From Chara braunii (Eukaryota > Streptophyta > Charophyceae > Charales > Characeae), in contig BFEA01000369.1 in NCBI GenBank assembly GCA_003427395.1, positions 307,238 through 354,690 of the forward strand: a stretch of 47,453 bases of DNA. The letters run 5' to 3'. Below, one piece after another: positions 34,544 to 45,437 of the stretch. The translations under genes and the position numbers were made by a program. Position 1 is the first letter of the stretch. The number at the start of each line of letters is the position of its first letter. Under the pieces are notes generated by a model, which had not been told where the DNA came from, ran no database searches, and worked only from the letters and a program-made list of their open reading frames with translations.

Positions 34544-35061
34544 AAGAGAGAGTATGGATGTGTCTATGAGAAAGAGAGGGAGAGAGCAGGAGAGCCCGTC
34601 GAGAAGGTGGTCGCCCTCTATGCTACTTAAAGCTAGTTTTGCAAGAGAGTGTGACCACCTCTCTGACGGGTGGTGTGTTACTTGATGATTGTGTGTGTAG
34701 ATGCCGAAATTGCGGCCAGGCACGTGAAAGTTACATGACCTAATTAATATTGCGATTACATGTGTGTATGTGTGTGTCTTTGTGGGACAAAGAGAGAGAG
34801 AAGAAAAAGAGGGAGAGAGTATCTGTATATGGATGTGTCTGTGAGAAAGAGAGGAAGAGAGTAGGAGAGTCCGTCGAAAAGGTGGTTGTCCTCTATGCTC
34901 GTTTAAGCTAGTTTTGCAAAAGAGCGTGACCACCTTTTTGACAGGTGGTATCTTACCTGCATGTGAGAGAGGCAGAGATGCAACCCATCGAAGGAGTGGT
35001 TGCGCCTTGAGCCCGTTCAAACCATGTTTTGCGAGAGAGTGTTAGCACCTCTACAACAGGC
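33286..35061. repeat. Four hairpin units with matched arm changes, around the assembly gap
   Basis: Units at 33,286-33,359, 34,595-34,670, 34,871-34,945 and about 34,984-35,061 share the loop phrase TTTAAGCTAGTTTTGCAA or a close form. Arms differ but still pair: CCGTTGAA with TTCAACGG in unit 1, CCCGTC-AGA-GGTGGTC with GACCACC-TCT-GACGGG in unit 2, and CCGTC-AAAAGGTGGT with ACCACCTTTTTGAC in unit 3. Unit 4 is weaker. Flanking text, including ATGC(T/C)GAAATTGCGGCCAG, is shared by units 1 and 2. More units may lie in the N run. Confidence 0.8.
33440..34555. repeat. (TG)n/(TGTATG)n and (GA)n tract containing a 930-base N gap
   Basis: TGTGTATG repeats run into N at 33,519. The N run ends at 34,448 and is followed by (TG)n to about 34,523 and (GA)n to about 34,553. 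The gap size is an assembly estimate. Long open frames across it are artefacts of N and of the repeat. Confidence 0.95.
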
Positions 35062-35219
35062 TTTACCTATTGGATTGTAGCACTAACACTCATACTTCTT
35101 CGTCAAGTAGTACACATTTTGGTCGTATAGTACTAGTAATACCACTCATTTGTTTGACAATGCCGTCCATCGCATTGTGCGGAACGTTGACCTAATTCGA
35201 TAGGATTAATCTTCATCCT

Positions 35220-35850
35220 CTCTTCTTCCAACGTCGCGAACGAAATTAATTCCGGCGTTTTCGTTCAAAAGTTACGTGAAATTCTTTATTATATCAAATT
35301 CTTTAATAAATTAGTTTAAATTTTGATTTTAATGCAGAAATTTACGAAATAAATTTCAAAATTTATAAAATTTAATCCTTCTGATGTCCACTCTACTTCT
35401 ACTTTCTATCCCTCGTAAAATTCCGAAATTCTGCAATTCGTTTTGGAATTCCTTTGGGATTCTTTTGGAAATTCCTTGAAATTCGTTTCAATTTCACAAC
35501 ATGCCGATACAATTTATCAATTTCATCTAAATAATTTTGAAATCCCCCCCCAATTCGATTTACTTGACTTTCATTAAATTCTTTCTGCCATTTCATTGTA
35601 AATTCTTAATTTAGGAATTAGTTTCTTATTGTTATTTCAAATTTCTTTTGAAATTCTTTTAATTCCGAAAATACGCCACGAAATTCTTGATTTTCTTTCA
35701 AACTTTTCCTCTGACTTCAGCTTTACCTCTGTTGCCGCCCCTCTGAACTTTCGGAAATTTTAACGAGTAATTTCGAAATCTGTTGAAATTTGTTTAAATT
35801 TTCTTTAAATTTTGAATTTACGTCCAAATCATTTCAGAATTTTATTGTGA
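35220..35850. other. AT-rich stretch with recurring GAAATTC
   Basis: GAAATTC, AAATTTC and GGAATTC recur many times in a loose pattern. No gene is supported. It lies just upstream of the gypsy element where a 5' LTR would be expected, but I could not match it to any segment downstream of the element. Confidence 0.55.
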
Positions 35851-36277
35851 CTTCATGATTGTCGTATGCATGCTTTCTTCTACACCTCACGCCATTCTTT
35901 GAAAATTTCGTCTCAGTTTTCCGCTCGAATTGGAAATCTTACTCTTCCCCCCTCAATGCGATCCTGAATTTTCTTGATTTAATTCCGAAAGTTCGCCTGA
36001 TCTCATTTCTAGACGCCTTCCTTCCTTGGCTCGTTTTTTGCATGCCAATCTGGCTCCCCATAACAACCAGCAGCGCGTACTCCAAAACCGCGCCCGAAAC
36101 GCCTGTGCCGCACACCGACTCGCTTGCTTTGACGCGTCGATCGCTGCCACTGAGCGCCCCTCTCATCCCAGTTCCCCCTCTTCATTGTCTTCATCCCCTG
36201 ACTCTATGCAGAGTACTGAGCTAGCGAGTCTCTCCCGCTCCATCAGCAAAGGCCTTGCGTTTCTAGCTTGTGACGCC

Positions 36278-38216
36278 ATGTCTGACACGACGGAGATTCC
36301 CACCCTTGCGCCCGCCAGTTCGGGCCCTGCCACCCAGTCAGACCCGGTACTGACCCTCCTCCAGCAGATGCGGGCCACATTCGAGGCCAAATTCACGGCC
36401 ATCCAAACCAACTTCGATACTTTGTCAGACTGGATGTCACAGATGGAGTCGCGTGCCACCACAACCCCCTCCTCTCTTCCCCCGCCCTCCTCTTCCCACA
36501 CACATGCTCCTAGTGGATCCCACCTCCCATCTCCCCAGTTTGGCATCTTGCAGTCCAGTTCCCCACCCACGTCATTAGTGTCTCTGCCAACTTCCTCTCC
36601 CTCGTCAGCTGGCGTCATCTACACGATTGTCTCATCCACGGGTGGCATGCCCTCTCCCCTGACTCACCTTTCTTCTGCAGCCACCTCTTCCTCCCAAATC
36701 CCCACCTCCGCAGTTCCCTCGTCCGGACCCATGGCATCGTGTTCCGCCACCTCCTCAATTCTAGTATCCACGGTACCTACCTCACCACCCCCCACTTCCT
36801 TACCTCCCCCCCCACCCCCTATGACACCCATGACACAAAATGCTGAGCTCCAAAGCCAACTTGCCATGGCCCACGACCACATCCGCCGGCTCCAAGGAGG
36901 TCAACCCTTGCCTCCCCACCTCGCGGCACAGCCTGCTGCCCCTTTTATCTACCGGCAGCATCAGACACAGGCCGTTGCGATGCACTTTACTCTTCCTCCA
37001 CCGGCCACCACGATGTCTCATGGCCCTTTGCCTCAGCTTCTGGCCTTGTCTAGTGCTCCTGCGGGTGCCCCTAGTTCCTCTGCCCTCTTGTCGCAGTGTG
37101 CCCTCCCCCTCCCTCCTCATTATCAGCCGCCGCCCTATGTACCCCGGTACCACCCTGACAGACTTCCCCAGTTCGATGGCAAGGCCTCCGAACTCCAAGG
37201 CTGGATCACCACATCCGAGGAGCAACTTCGGTACCATGGTGTAAACATGGACTTGTGGCCCACAGAGATGTCAGCCCGCTTCACAGCTCGAGCGGCTTCC
37301 ACTTGGCGCGACTTTCTAGCCCTTCGTACTCAGCAGGGTGTTCACGCGAGTATGACGTACGCGGAGTTTCGTGATTCTCTCCAGCAGTACTTCTCTCGCC
37401 TGACGCTACCCATGACCCGATCACACGGGTCGCTGAGATCATATGGCTTGGTGGCAACAATGCCTTAGAGTCGTATATCACGGCATTCCACCGCGTTCGC
37501 GCCCAGATCCCCCCTCCCTCATAGCCGACGACGCTATGGTCCAACGTTTCCGTGCTGGGTTACCCCAACCCTTCCAGCTTCAGATGCTGGCGTACACAGT
37601 CCACACCCTCCCTGAGGCCTTCAACATTGCCAGGGCCATCCACCTCACCTATGCACCTCTTGTGGGCTCCACTTCTCAGCCTGGTGCTGCATCTCCCGCT
37701 GCCATGTCTGCCCCTGGCACATCTCGTCGCCGACAGTTCTCCACGTCTCGCCACGGCCCCCGCTGAGTTCGTGGACCCACCTTCTTCCGCCGTGTCCAGA
37801 CCATGCTCCGCAAGTCGTCGAGCGCTGAAGAGGGTACTGGTTCGGATGGATCCCATAGTGACCCGGACCAGAGACATGACCCCCAGTCTCATGTGGATGG
37901 TGACGATCCCGACCAGGACGAGCACCTTGCTCGTGCCTTCTCTACTTTCCTCTGGCAGCGCCAGTCTTCCTCGTCGAGGACCCGCTCATCGGCCACACAG
38001 CAGCCCCTCCCATCGGGCTACGTCTTCCCCCGGGCCCGATTGACTATCGCGGAGAGTGAGGATTTCCATACACGAGGTATATGTACCCGTTGCCGCCTGC
38101 CTGGTCACACTCCGTCCACCTGCCCCTACGCTGACGCCCTCCAGCGTCACTTTGCTCAGCAGTCCCGCCCTCAGCCCGACCCCCCCATTTCGACCTCCAG
38201 CGCCGCAGCCACATAG
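36278..38216 (+). pseudogene. gag: Gag polyprotein (broken)
   Basis: The ATG at 36,278 opens a serine/proline-rich N-terminal part with a short helical segment ('LLQQMRATFEAKF'). The capsid-like region begins near 37,130 ('LPQFDGKASELQGWI', 'RAASTWRDF'), typical of gypsy gag. The phase changes near 37,405 and again in a C-rich run near 37,510, and an in-frame TGA lies at 37,764-37,766. The final frame holds a CCHC knuckle CTRCRLPGHTPSTC (about 38,088-38,130) that would bind genomic RNA. An upstream in-frame ATG at 36,206 is an alternative start. Confidence 0.82.
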
Positions 38217-38782
38217 CGGCGATCTCCCATCCCCCTGATCCTCCTAGAGTAGCAGGCATACCCGCTCGCGAGTCTACCTTCGCGCTGCTTGCTACTCTTT
38301 CTGAGGACTTGGGCTTGACCTTATCGTTGGTCGATCCTAGCGACACCGGTGCACCCTCCCCTTCTCCGCCTAACGTCTCTCGCGATCCTCCTCCTCCCCG
38401 CCCTCCTACTAGGCGTGCTCTACGCACGGCCCGCTGCAGTGCTTCCCTTGTTGCAGCTGAGGATGTCATTGACTTCCTGGACCTCGAGTGCGTTAACGTC
38501 CACCAGGAACGTCTCCGCCTTAGAGAGCACACCCTGTCTGCGATGTCTCAGCACCTACACAATCCCGATCACACCTTACCGATTATTCCAGTGTGCCTCG
38601 GGTCCTCTACTAGAGTGTATCACGCACTACGGGACTCTGGCTCTACTAGCGACTTCATTCATCCTCGCGTAGTTAAGGAGGCATCCCTCTATACATCCCC
38701 CTACCCTTCCACTGTCACTGTCACGCTTGGCGACAATCAGGCCAAATCCTTCGTCGACTGTGCGGTGCCTGATGCCATATAG
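38216..38782 (+). pseudogene. Retropepsin region
   Basis: The frame carries the aspartic protease signature RDSGSTSDFI (about 38,628-38,660) and the following strands 'VTVTLGDNQAKSF'. It is entered from gag by a -1 shift at or near the C7 run 38,180-38,186, and it ends at a TAG inside a 19-base duplication (GATGCCATATAGCC repeated). Without that duplication it would probably join the RT frame. Confidence 0.8.
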
Positions 38783-38784
38783 CC

Positions 38785-41436
38785 TTGCAGATGCCATATA
38801 GCCTTCGCAAGGCCCCTCGGTTTCATGACCAGTGGACTTTCGACGTCATGAAAACCCTATACGACCTTGTTTTCGGCACCTCCTACTCACATCTTTTCGC
38901 CCATTCTGGCCCCGATTGGATCCACAACGATCTCGTCCTCGACGCTAAGGATGGGAAGCAATATCGCATTCCGTTGTTGGGCAAATCAGACTCTACACCC
39001 CCCTCTCCTNTCAACGTCGCCATCTTGACACCTACTCAGTTNCACCACATTCTTCGTCAGCCTGATGNCGAACTCTANATTGTCNACNTCACGGATCTCC
39101 TTGTCTGCAATTCCATGCATCAGGACGCTGAGCTGGTCGAGCTCGACCCACCACCCCCCGAGCCTCCCGAGCCCCCTGATCCTTCAGCCTCATCCTCCTT
39201 CACCCCTGCTAGCTCATCTCACCTTGTTGCATCCCTTACCACAGAGGCGCCATCGGTACCTATTCCCATATCGACTCCTTCCACCCGTGCTTCAGATGCT
39301 GCCGCTGCCGAGGAGTTCGACAACCTCCTATCGTCTTTGCAACCTAGCGTTGCGGCCCTCCTTCACGAGTATCGAGATGTTTTCCCTCCATCTGTCTCCT
39401 ATAGCAGCATCCCTCCTATGCGCGATATCGAGCACCACATCCAGCTTGAACCTAACTACCGTATTCAGCATCACGCCCCATATCGCCTCTCGGTCCCTGA
39501 AGCCCAGGAACTTAAACGCCAAATTGACGAGCTGCTTCGTCATAGCTTCATCAAACCGAGTACGTCCCCATGGAGTGCACCTATCCTCTTCGATCGCAAG
39601 AAGGACGGCACCCTCCGCCTCTGCCTCGACTACCACGGTCTCAACGAGTATACGGTCAGAGACAGTTATCCTATGCCCCGCGCGGATGATCTGTTCGATC
39701 GCCTCTCCGGCCACCACTTTTTCACGAAGATCGATCTTCGTAGCGGATATCACCAGATCCGCGTAGCCGAGGAGGACCAGCCTAAGACTGCTTTCCGTTC
39801 TCGTTTTGGGCACTACGATTTTACCGTCATGCCTTTCGGTCTCCGTAATGCTCCTGCCACCTTCCATACGGCTATGAACACGATGTTCCAAGACCTTATT
39901 GAGGACTCGGTTCTAGTCTATATTGACGACATCCTGGTCTATAGTCGTACCTTAGAGGAGCATTTGTTCCATCTTCTCACTGTCCTCCAGCGATTACGCG
40001 ACCATGGGTTCTATGCGAAGCTCTCCAAATGCTGCTTCGCTCAACCCAAAGTGGACTTCCTGGGGCATCAGGTCTCCGAGCACGGACTCCACATGGACAA
40101 CTCGAAGATTCAGGCCATTGTCGACTGGCCCACTCCGACCTTTCTTCCTGCGCTACGTAGTTTCCTTGGGTTGACCAACTACTATGGTCAGTTTCTTAAA
40201 AACTACACGGTGTATACCGCCCAACTTACCCCTCTGACCCGTGGACGTCTACCCTTTCATTGGACCCCGGCTCATGAGGATGCCTTCCGCTCTCTAAAGC
40301 GGCTTGTCATGTCAGCCCCCGTTTTACACCTCCCTGACTACTCTCATCCATTCATTGTCACCACAGATGCTTCAGACTTTGCGATTGGAGCTGTCTTATC
40401 TCAGATTTACTCAGCCCCTTCTACTCCATCCGATTCCACGGAGTCTCGATTCCTTCGCATTCCCCGATTCCCTCCTCCACCTCCAGCGGCTGCGGCTCAT
40501 CTCGCACCCATTGAGCCTACTCCTCCAGGAGCCCCCCCGCCATATATTCCCGACGTCGCCGATGACGATATAGTTGAGTCTCGCAATGGAGAGTGTCCGG
40601 TTGCTTATCTCTCTCGACAGCTACTTCCCGCGGAGCGTAACTATACTGCTGACGAGCATGAGGTTCTCGCGCTGGTTTACGCTGTTAAGAAGTGGCGTCA
40701 TCATCTACACAGTCATACCTTCACCATGCTCACGGACAACTCTGTCCTCGCCGCCTTTCGGAGGAAGCCCAAACTCACTTCTCGTCAAACTCGTTGGTGG
40801 CGTGATCTTTCTGTGTTCGACTTCACGATCAGGAAGATCTCCGGTGAGAGCAAACGTGTCGCAGATGCCCTATCCCGTCGCCCTGACCTCAAGTGCGATG
40901 ACCTGCAACTCTCTGCTCTTTCTGTCTCCACTCCCATTATCCATCCCGCTTTCCTAGATGAGTACCGTCGTGCTTACCCCCAGTGTTCTGAGTTTCAGTA
41001 CATCTACGCTGACTTACAGGCTGGCAAGACCGTCCCTAACTTCCAGCTCGACCCCTCTGGACTCTTGTACTGGCTTGGACTCAATCATCCTCGTACTCCT
41101 CGTTTATGTGTGCCTTCTACCGGCCAGCTCCGTGTTCGGGCAGTCGCTGAGAGTCATGATCAGCGTGCCGCTGGTCATTTCGGTGACTACAAGACTCTTG
41201 ACCGCCTCTACCGCCATTACTATTGGAGGCACCGCCGCACCTTCGTTAAGGAGTATGTCCGCACCTGCAAGATCTGCCAAGAGGCCAATATAACCAATCA
41301 TCCCCCCTATGGTCTTCTTCAAACCTTACCCATTCCTACTCAGCGTTGGACGTCTGTCTCCATGACTTCATGGGTCCCCTTCGTCCCCCTACCCCACGAG
41401 GCCATGACGCCATCTTTGTTGTTGTCTGTCGACTGA
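38785..41436 (+). CDS. pol: Pol: RT, RNase H and integrase N-terminal part
   Basis: This is an open frame of 883 codons with a few N-derived unknown residues near 39,010-39,090. RT motifs include 'LRLCLDYHGLN', 'KIDLRSGYHQIR', 'MPFGLRNAPATF' and YIDD (39,919-39,930). RNase H has 'TTDASDFAIGAVLSQ', then an unusual Pro-rich insertion (about 40,405-40,590), then 'PVAYLSRQ', 'DEHEVLALVYAVKKW' and 'LTDNS'. The integrase zinc-binding part follows with H-x-H (HDQRAAGHFG) and CKIC. The frame is lost near 41,365 by an apparent one-base deletion at the start of the integrase core, so the coding potential downstream is in another phase. The start shown is the first ATG after the duplication, not a natural start. 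Confidence 0.85.
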   Translation: MQMPYSLRKAPRFHDQWTFDVMKTLYDLVFGTSYSHLFAHSGPDWIHNDLVLDAKDGKQYRIPLLGKSDSTPPSPXNVAILTPTQXHHILRQPDXELXIVXXTDLLVCNSMHQDAELVELDPPPPEPPEPPDPSASSSFTPASSSHLVASLTTEAPSVPIPISTPSTRASDAAAAEEFDNLLSSLQPSVAALLHEYRDVFPPSVSYSSIPPMRDIEHHIQLEPNYRIQHHAPYRLSVPEAQELKRQIDELLRHSFIKPSTSPWSAPILFDRKKDGTLRLCLDYHGLNEYTVRDSYPMPRADDLFDRLSGHHFFTKIDLRSGYHQIRVAEEDQPKTAFRSRFGHYDFTVMPFGLRNAPATFHTAMNTMFQDLIEDSVLVYIDDILVYSRTLEEHLFHLLTVLQRLRDHGFYAKLSKCCFAQPKVDFLGHQVSEHGLHMDNSKIQAIVDWPTPTFLPALRSFLGLTNYYGQFLKNYTVYTAQLTPLTRGRLPFHWTPAHEDAFRSLKRLVMSAPVLHLPDYSHPFIVTTDASDFAIGAVLSQIYSAPSTPSDSTESRFLRIPRFPPPPPAAAAHLAPIEPTPPGAPPPYIPDVADDDIVESRNGECPVAYLSRQLLPAERNYTADEHEVLALVYAVKKWRHHLHSHTFTMLTDNSVLAAFRRKPKLTSRQTRWWRDLSVFDFTIRKISGESKRVADALSRRPDLKCDDLQLSALSVSTPIIHPAFLDEYRRAYPQCSEFQYIYADLQAGKTVPNFQLDPSGLLYWLGLNHPRTPRLCVPSTGQLRVRAVAESHDQRAAGHFGDYKTLDRLYRHYYWRHRRTFVKEYVRTCKICQEANITNHPPYGLLQTLPIPTQRWTSVSMTSWVPFVPLPHEAMTPSLLLSVD

Positions 41437-42665
41437 CTAAGCATGCTCACTTCCTCCCTTGCAAGTATGCTAGCTCAGCTAAAGACATCGCCTCACTATA
41501 TTTCAACAGCATCGCCATTCATCACGGTCTTCCTACTAGTATTGTCTCTGACCGTGACCCCCGCTTCACTTCCTACTTCTGGCATGGACTCCATGAGATC
41601 TACGGCTCTGAGCTTCGCTTCTCCTCTTCTTACCATCCCCAGTCAAACGGACAGACCGAGGTCACCAACAAAACTCTTGGGAATATTCTCAAGAAGTTTG
41701 TTGAGAATGACTTTGATTGGGACCTCCATCTCGCCCATGCAGAGATTGCTTATAACCATGCTATTTCACCAGCCACCGGTATGTCTTCGTACTACTGTGA
41801 CTTGGGATATCACCCTCGTGTCCCATCTGATCTCCTTCGTCCATCTCAGATCCATCCTGACACTAAATGCCCCGCCCTTGATGACTGGGTTAAGGAGATG
41901 GATGAGATTCTCAGCAACGCTCACAAGAGCATTGCTGACTCCTAGACTCGCATGGCTACTAGCGCCAACCGTTCCCGCATCGATCACCCCTTCAAAGTTG
42001 GCGACGAAGTCCTTGTCGACGCACGTCACTTCCAGCCCGAGGCCAACACGCTTCGGAAATTCAAACGTCGTATATCGGCCCATGCACTATTCTTTCACCC
42101 GCCGGACCTAATCATTCCGGTGAGCTTCAAATTGAAGCTCCCCGATTCCATGTATCGCGCTAACCTACATGATGTGTTTCATGTATCTCTATTGCGCCCC
42201 TTCAGACGCTCTCCCCCTGAGTTCCACGATCGACCTTACCCTCGGCCCTTTCCCATCATCATTGAGGGTCATGAGGAGTTTGTCGTCTCTGATATCGCGT
42301 CTCGGCGTATGACTGATGGTGACCCTCCTTGCCTCGAGTATCTTGTTCGATGGAAGGGTTACCCTGACGAGGAGTCAACTTGGGAGCCTCTCGAGCACCT
42401 GAAGCATGCCATGACTTTCGTGCGTGCTTACGATCGTGCTCATCCTTTCCCTTCATCATCCTCCCCTCCTACTTCTCGTCCTTCTACTGACCCATCTACT
42501 TCAGCGACCACTAACATACCCCCTCCAACATCAATGGGTCCTCCAGCTCCACCGGTACCCGCCTCAAGTCCCCCTTCCCCTGTGGATGTGGTTCCGCTTG
42601 TTGTTGCAGTTGATTCCTCCCGACCTCAGCGTACCCAGCGACTTCCTTCTCGCTACCGTGACTGA
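41346..42665 (+). pseudogene. Integrase core and chromodomain
   Basis: The first catalytic Asp is in the 'DFMGPL' segment, the second in 'SDRDPRFTS' and the Glu in 'HPQSNGQTEVTNK', giving a complete DDE set. A TAG at 41,943-41,945 interrupts 'IADS/TRMA', where Gln is usual, which suggests a CAG to TAG change. After it come the GPY-like region 'RANLHDVFHVSLLRPF' and a chromodomain 'EYLVRWKGYPDEESTWEP' (about 42,337-42,390). Chromodomains steer integration to marked chromatin. A Pro/Ser-rich tail ends at 42,665. Confidence 0.85.
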
Positions 42666-44581
42666 TCTATACCCCCCTATACGCTCCCTATCTTTTACCA
42701 TTCTTGGACACCTATGCAGCAACTCCCGATTTTGACTTCTACATTCGGATTCTACATTCGGCTTCTAGGTTCGACTTTCGACCTCAGTGCTTCTCTTGAG
42801 TACCAGAGTACCTGTCGCAGTGTTCCGGGCTTCTACTCAATTTCTGCGCTAATCCTACTTCATCTTGGCTACTTCGACTCGACTTTAGTCTGGAGACTCA
42901 TCAGTTGGACTACTTCACTTTTTCTGCCATGGAGTTTCCACCATTCCCATCTATCGACCATCCTCGAGTTTACCCTTCAGTCGCATGTTGACCCCTGTTT
43001 TCCCTGACCATGTGGGTGTGTTCCTCTGCCGCCCTTCTGCCTTACCCTATGCTGCGCGCCCTCCTCCGGAGTGTACGTTTTTCTTTGCTCGCAGCCCTTG
43101 GCCATATGTCTATGCCGGCATATCCCCTCTTATCCTTCCAGGCTCACTTGTGTGCTCCTTTGTGTGAGTGTCCTTTTCCTTCCAGTTGGCGGTGCCCGTT
43201 TGATGGTTTCCATTGAGCCTGGTGTCGTATTGTTATTCTCCCTCTGAGCCTGATGATGTTTCATATGGTTGTGTGGGTACCCCCTTTGAGTTTACTCTGA
43301 GAGCTGTACTTGCCGCCCTCCCACCCATCCCTACCTTTCCCATGCGACCGAGCTCCCTCCCTTCTATTCGGCTATTGTGTACTTGTACAGGGCACGTGAG
43401 ACTGTGCCACATTCTTTTTTAGTGTGGGTACTGATCTACTTACTCTTTAGCCTTTAGGGCTCAGGTGTTGACTTATACTCAGCCACATTGGCTTAGGAGA
43501 CATGTTCCTTTTTCTTGGCCGACACAGGTCAGACATTTCTCTCTTTGTTGGCCGACACAAGTCAGACATTTTTCTGCTATTTGGGTCGACTCAGACCAGA
43601 CATTGTTGTATAGGTTAGGCTTGAGGCTTACTCTGCATTTCATCTCTTTCCTGCACGGTGCTTGCTCCGCATTTAGGATTGTTTCTTTGTCGTTTCTCTG
43701 GGTTTCCGCTATTTCAGCGGATAGCGTGTTGATGTATCGCTTGATCCATTTACAGGTCCGAGGATCATGTAGTGGTACCCTTCCGGCCCGGCAGTGAGCC
43801 CGGACCTGTTTCAGGTCGTCGGCCTGACCCCGGTCTGGTACCGGGTTACTCCTGCCTGGACCAAGGCCGGTATATCTTTCCGGCCTAAGCCCAGGCCGGG
43901 TTGGTCACTCATTCAGTTGTTCTTTCTTCCATTGAGTGTGACTGGATCTTCACCCAGCTGTTGCATCTCGTGTGTGTCCATCTCCTCCTTCTCTCCCTCT
44001 CTCACCATCTCTGCACGTGCACGTGCGTCACACGGGAAAACCCCCGGTGTCGGTATGGATGTGCAAAAGCGGCAAGACGGGATGGGGTATTCTGGGCAAA
44101 AAGAAAGGGTCAACGCCTTGCCGGAGCTTGGGTACCGCGCTCGCGACGTTTGAGCTGCACTTGAGGTATCGGATAAAACTCTACCGATAGTACCAGCGGA
44201 GAGACCATATTGGGAAAAGGCTGGTGAGGAGATGACCGACCCGTATGTGAGATTGCCTGATTTTTTTTATGTGTTCCCCCTCTGTAAAGATTGATTGAGT
44301 TTGGATTGCTGGATGGGGCATATATCTAAGTCTATCCCCCCCCCTCCCGCCTAAGTCTGCACGAGTGAGAGATGATTGGAAGGAAGGAGGATAGGGGTCA
44401 GTAGGAATAGAACCAAGAGAAAGAATGTGGGGAAATGGATGGCCGACCGAGGGTATGATAGGAATGAGGTACTGAGGAATGGGGAGGTAAATTAGGGAGA
44501 CCTTGATGAGGGGTCTGAAATAATTATCATCTAGGACGACGGTTGACCTGACCAGAAGGACCGTTTGATACTCTCTTATGA
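42666..44581. other. Downstream of gypsy, no gene seen
   Basis: This is pyrimidine-rich DNA, probably the 3' untranslated part or a 3' LTR of the gypsy element, but no matching 5' copy is in the window. GC-rich short palindromes with GGCC and CCGG recur at 43,770-43,905. Confidence 0.45.
43515..43609 (+). repeat. 33-bp tandem repeat, three units
   Basis: TTGG(CC)GACACA(G)GTCAGACATT begins at 43,515, 43,548 and 43,581 (third unit diverged), an exact 33-base step. Confidence 0.85.
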
Positions 44582-44608
44582 AAACAGGGTTCGGGTGCTG
44601 GAAACGAG

Positions 44609-45409
44609 ATGGCGCGATGGTTGTCTTCCCCGATTTATACCAGCGGTCCTGAAACGCCAGTAGATGTAAAGGATGGGGTATCGTTCGTCCTCCCGGAAGA
44701 TGGGACGTGGACGGACCTTGAGCCAGCATATCAAACCGTAATGCTGGAAGGGGAGGACGCGTTCTTGTGGATAGAGACGGTATGGGCTAATGTCAGCTTG
44801 ACAAGGTTGTCGCCGAGCTTAATGGATCTGGAATTCCGAGGGACAATAGAAGCCCAGGGGTGGGTTTACTTGTCACAAGACAGGGAGAATGATATGGTCA
44901 TAGATTTGACACTCGGGAGTACGCCGGACAAGTTGTTTAGGAAGGCAGGAGCGGAGGTTGTATGGGCTGCGTGTCAGTGAAGGGAAATGGAAATGGAAAG
45001 GGTAGATGTGCGGGTGGAACTTGGGGATAGGGGAAGCGTGAGGCGACCCGTCAGAACCATGCGATATGTGCTGCCTCCCTTTCTGCTGGATGCGGTCTTC
45101 GGAACCCGGAGCAAGCTAGTACGGATATGCCAGTCCATGACGACCCTCGGACTATATGAGTGCGCTTGGCAAGACTTCTTTCGGTTGTCGGCGAAAATGT
45201 GGCCGTTTGAAGGGAATTGGGCGGAGGAGCTGGTTGAGATGCTAAACTGCCTTAGCGTAGACAATGTCTTTGTCCCTAGCTTCGTGCATTGGGAGATAGT
45301 CTATAGAAATGTGGCAATAGGGGAGACGTTTCTGGAAGGGGTGAGAGACGAAGAGGACGACTTCAGTGATGAGGACGAAGATGATGAGATAGAGGACTGT
45401 GACTTCTAA
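44609..45409 (+). pseudogene. Unrecognised protein family, copy 1 (one in-frame TGA)
   Basis: This is one frame of 266 sense codons broken only by a TGA at 44,978-44,980; the next ATG follows ten bases later in the same frame. I do not recognise the protein. The N-terminal part (about residues 1-123) looks beta-rich, with 'GVSFVLPEDGTW', 'AFLWIETVW' and 'GWVYLSQD'. The C-terminal part has 'VDVRVEL', 'YVLPPFLLDAVFG' and 'YECAWQDFFRLSAKMWPFEG', then ends in a strongly acidic tail. It could be two separate proteins from two adjacent frames, a pseudogene with one stop, or a read-through gene. It is the best-preserved copy and the first of three in tandem. No known domain, signal peptide or membrane segment is apparent. 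Confidence 0.62.
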
Positions 45410-45437
45410 GGAGGGTGACTTAACCTAGGGGGAACGG

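Larger units (their letters stand above)
36278..42665 (+). mobile_element. Ty3/gypsy chromovirus-like element, decayed, LTRs not found
   Basis: Gag, CCHC zinc knuckle, retropepsin, RT, RNase H, integrase and a C-terminal chromodomain occur in the order of Ty3/gypsy chromoviruses. Decay includes frame changes near 37,405, 37,510, 38,180 and 41,365 and in-frame stops at 37,764 and 41,943. A 19-base tandem duplication at about 38,769-38,807 disrupts the protease end. I found no LTR pair, primer binding site or polypurine tract. Confidence 0.9.

Noticed and set aside
33363-35020. Very long frames of 357-524 codons on both strands
   Set aside because: They consist of the N run and of TG/CA repeats (Cys-Val, Thr-His). 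They are not genes.
34900-36277. A 5' LTR for the gypsy element
   Set aside because: No segment here matches the DNA after 42,665, and no primer binding site was seen.
44181-44729. A 182-codon minus-strand frame
   Set aside because: It overlaps the start of the better-supported plus-strand family copy 1 and has no relatives among the other copies.
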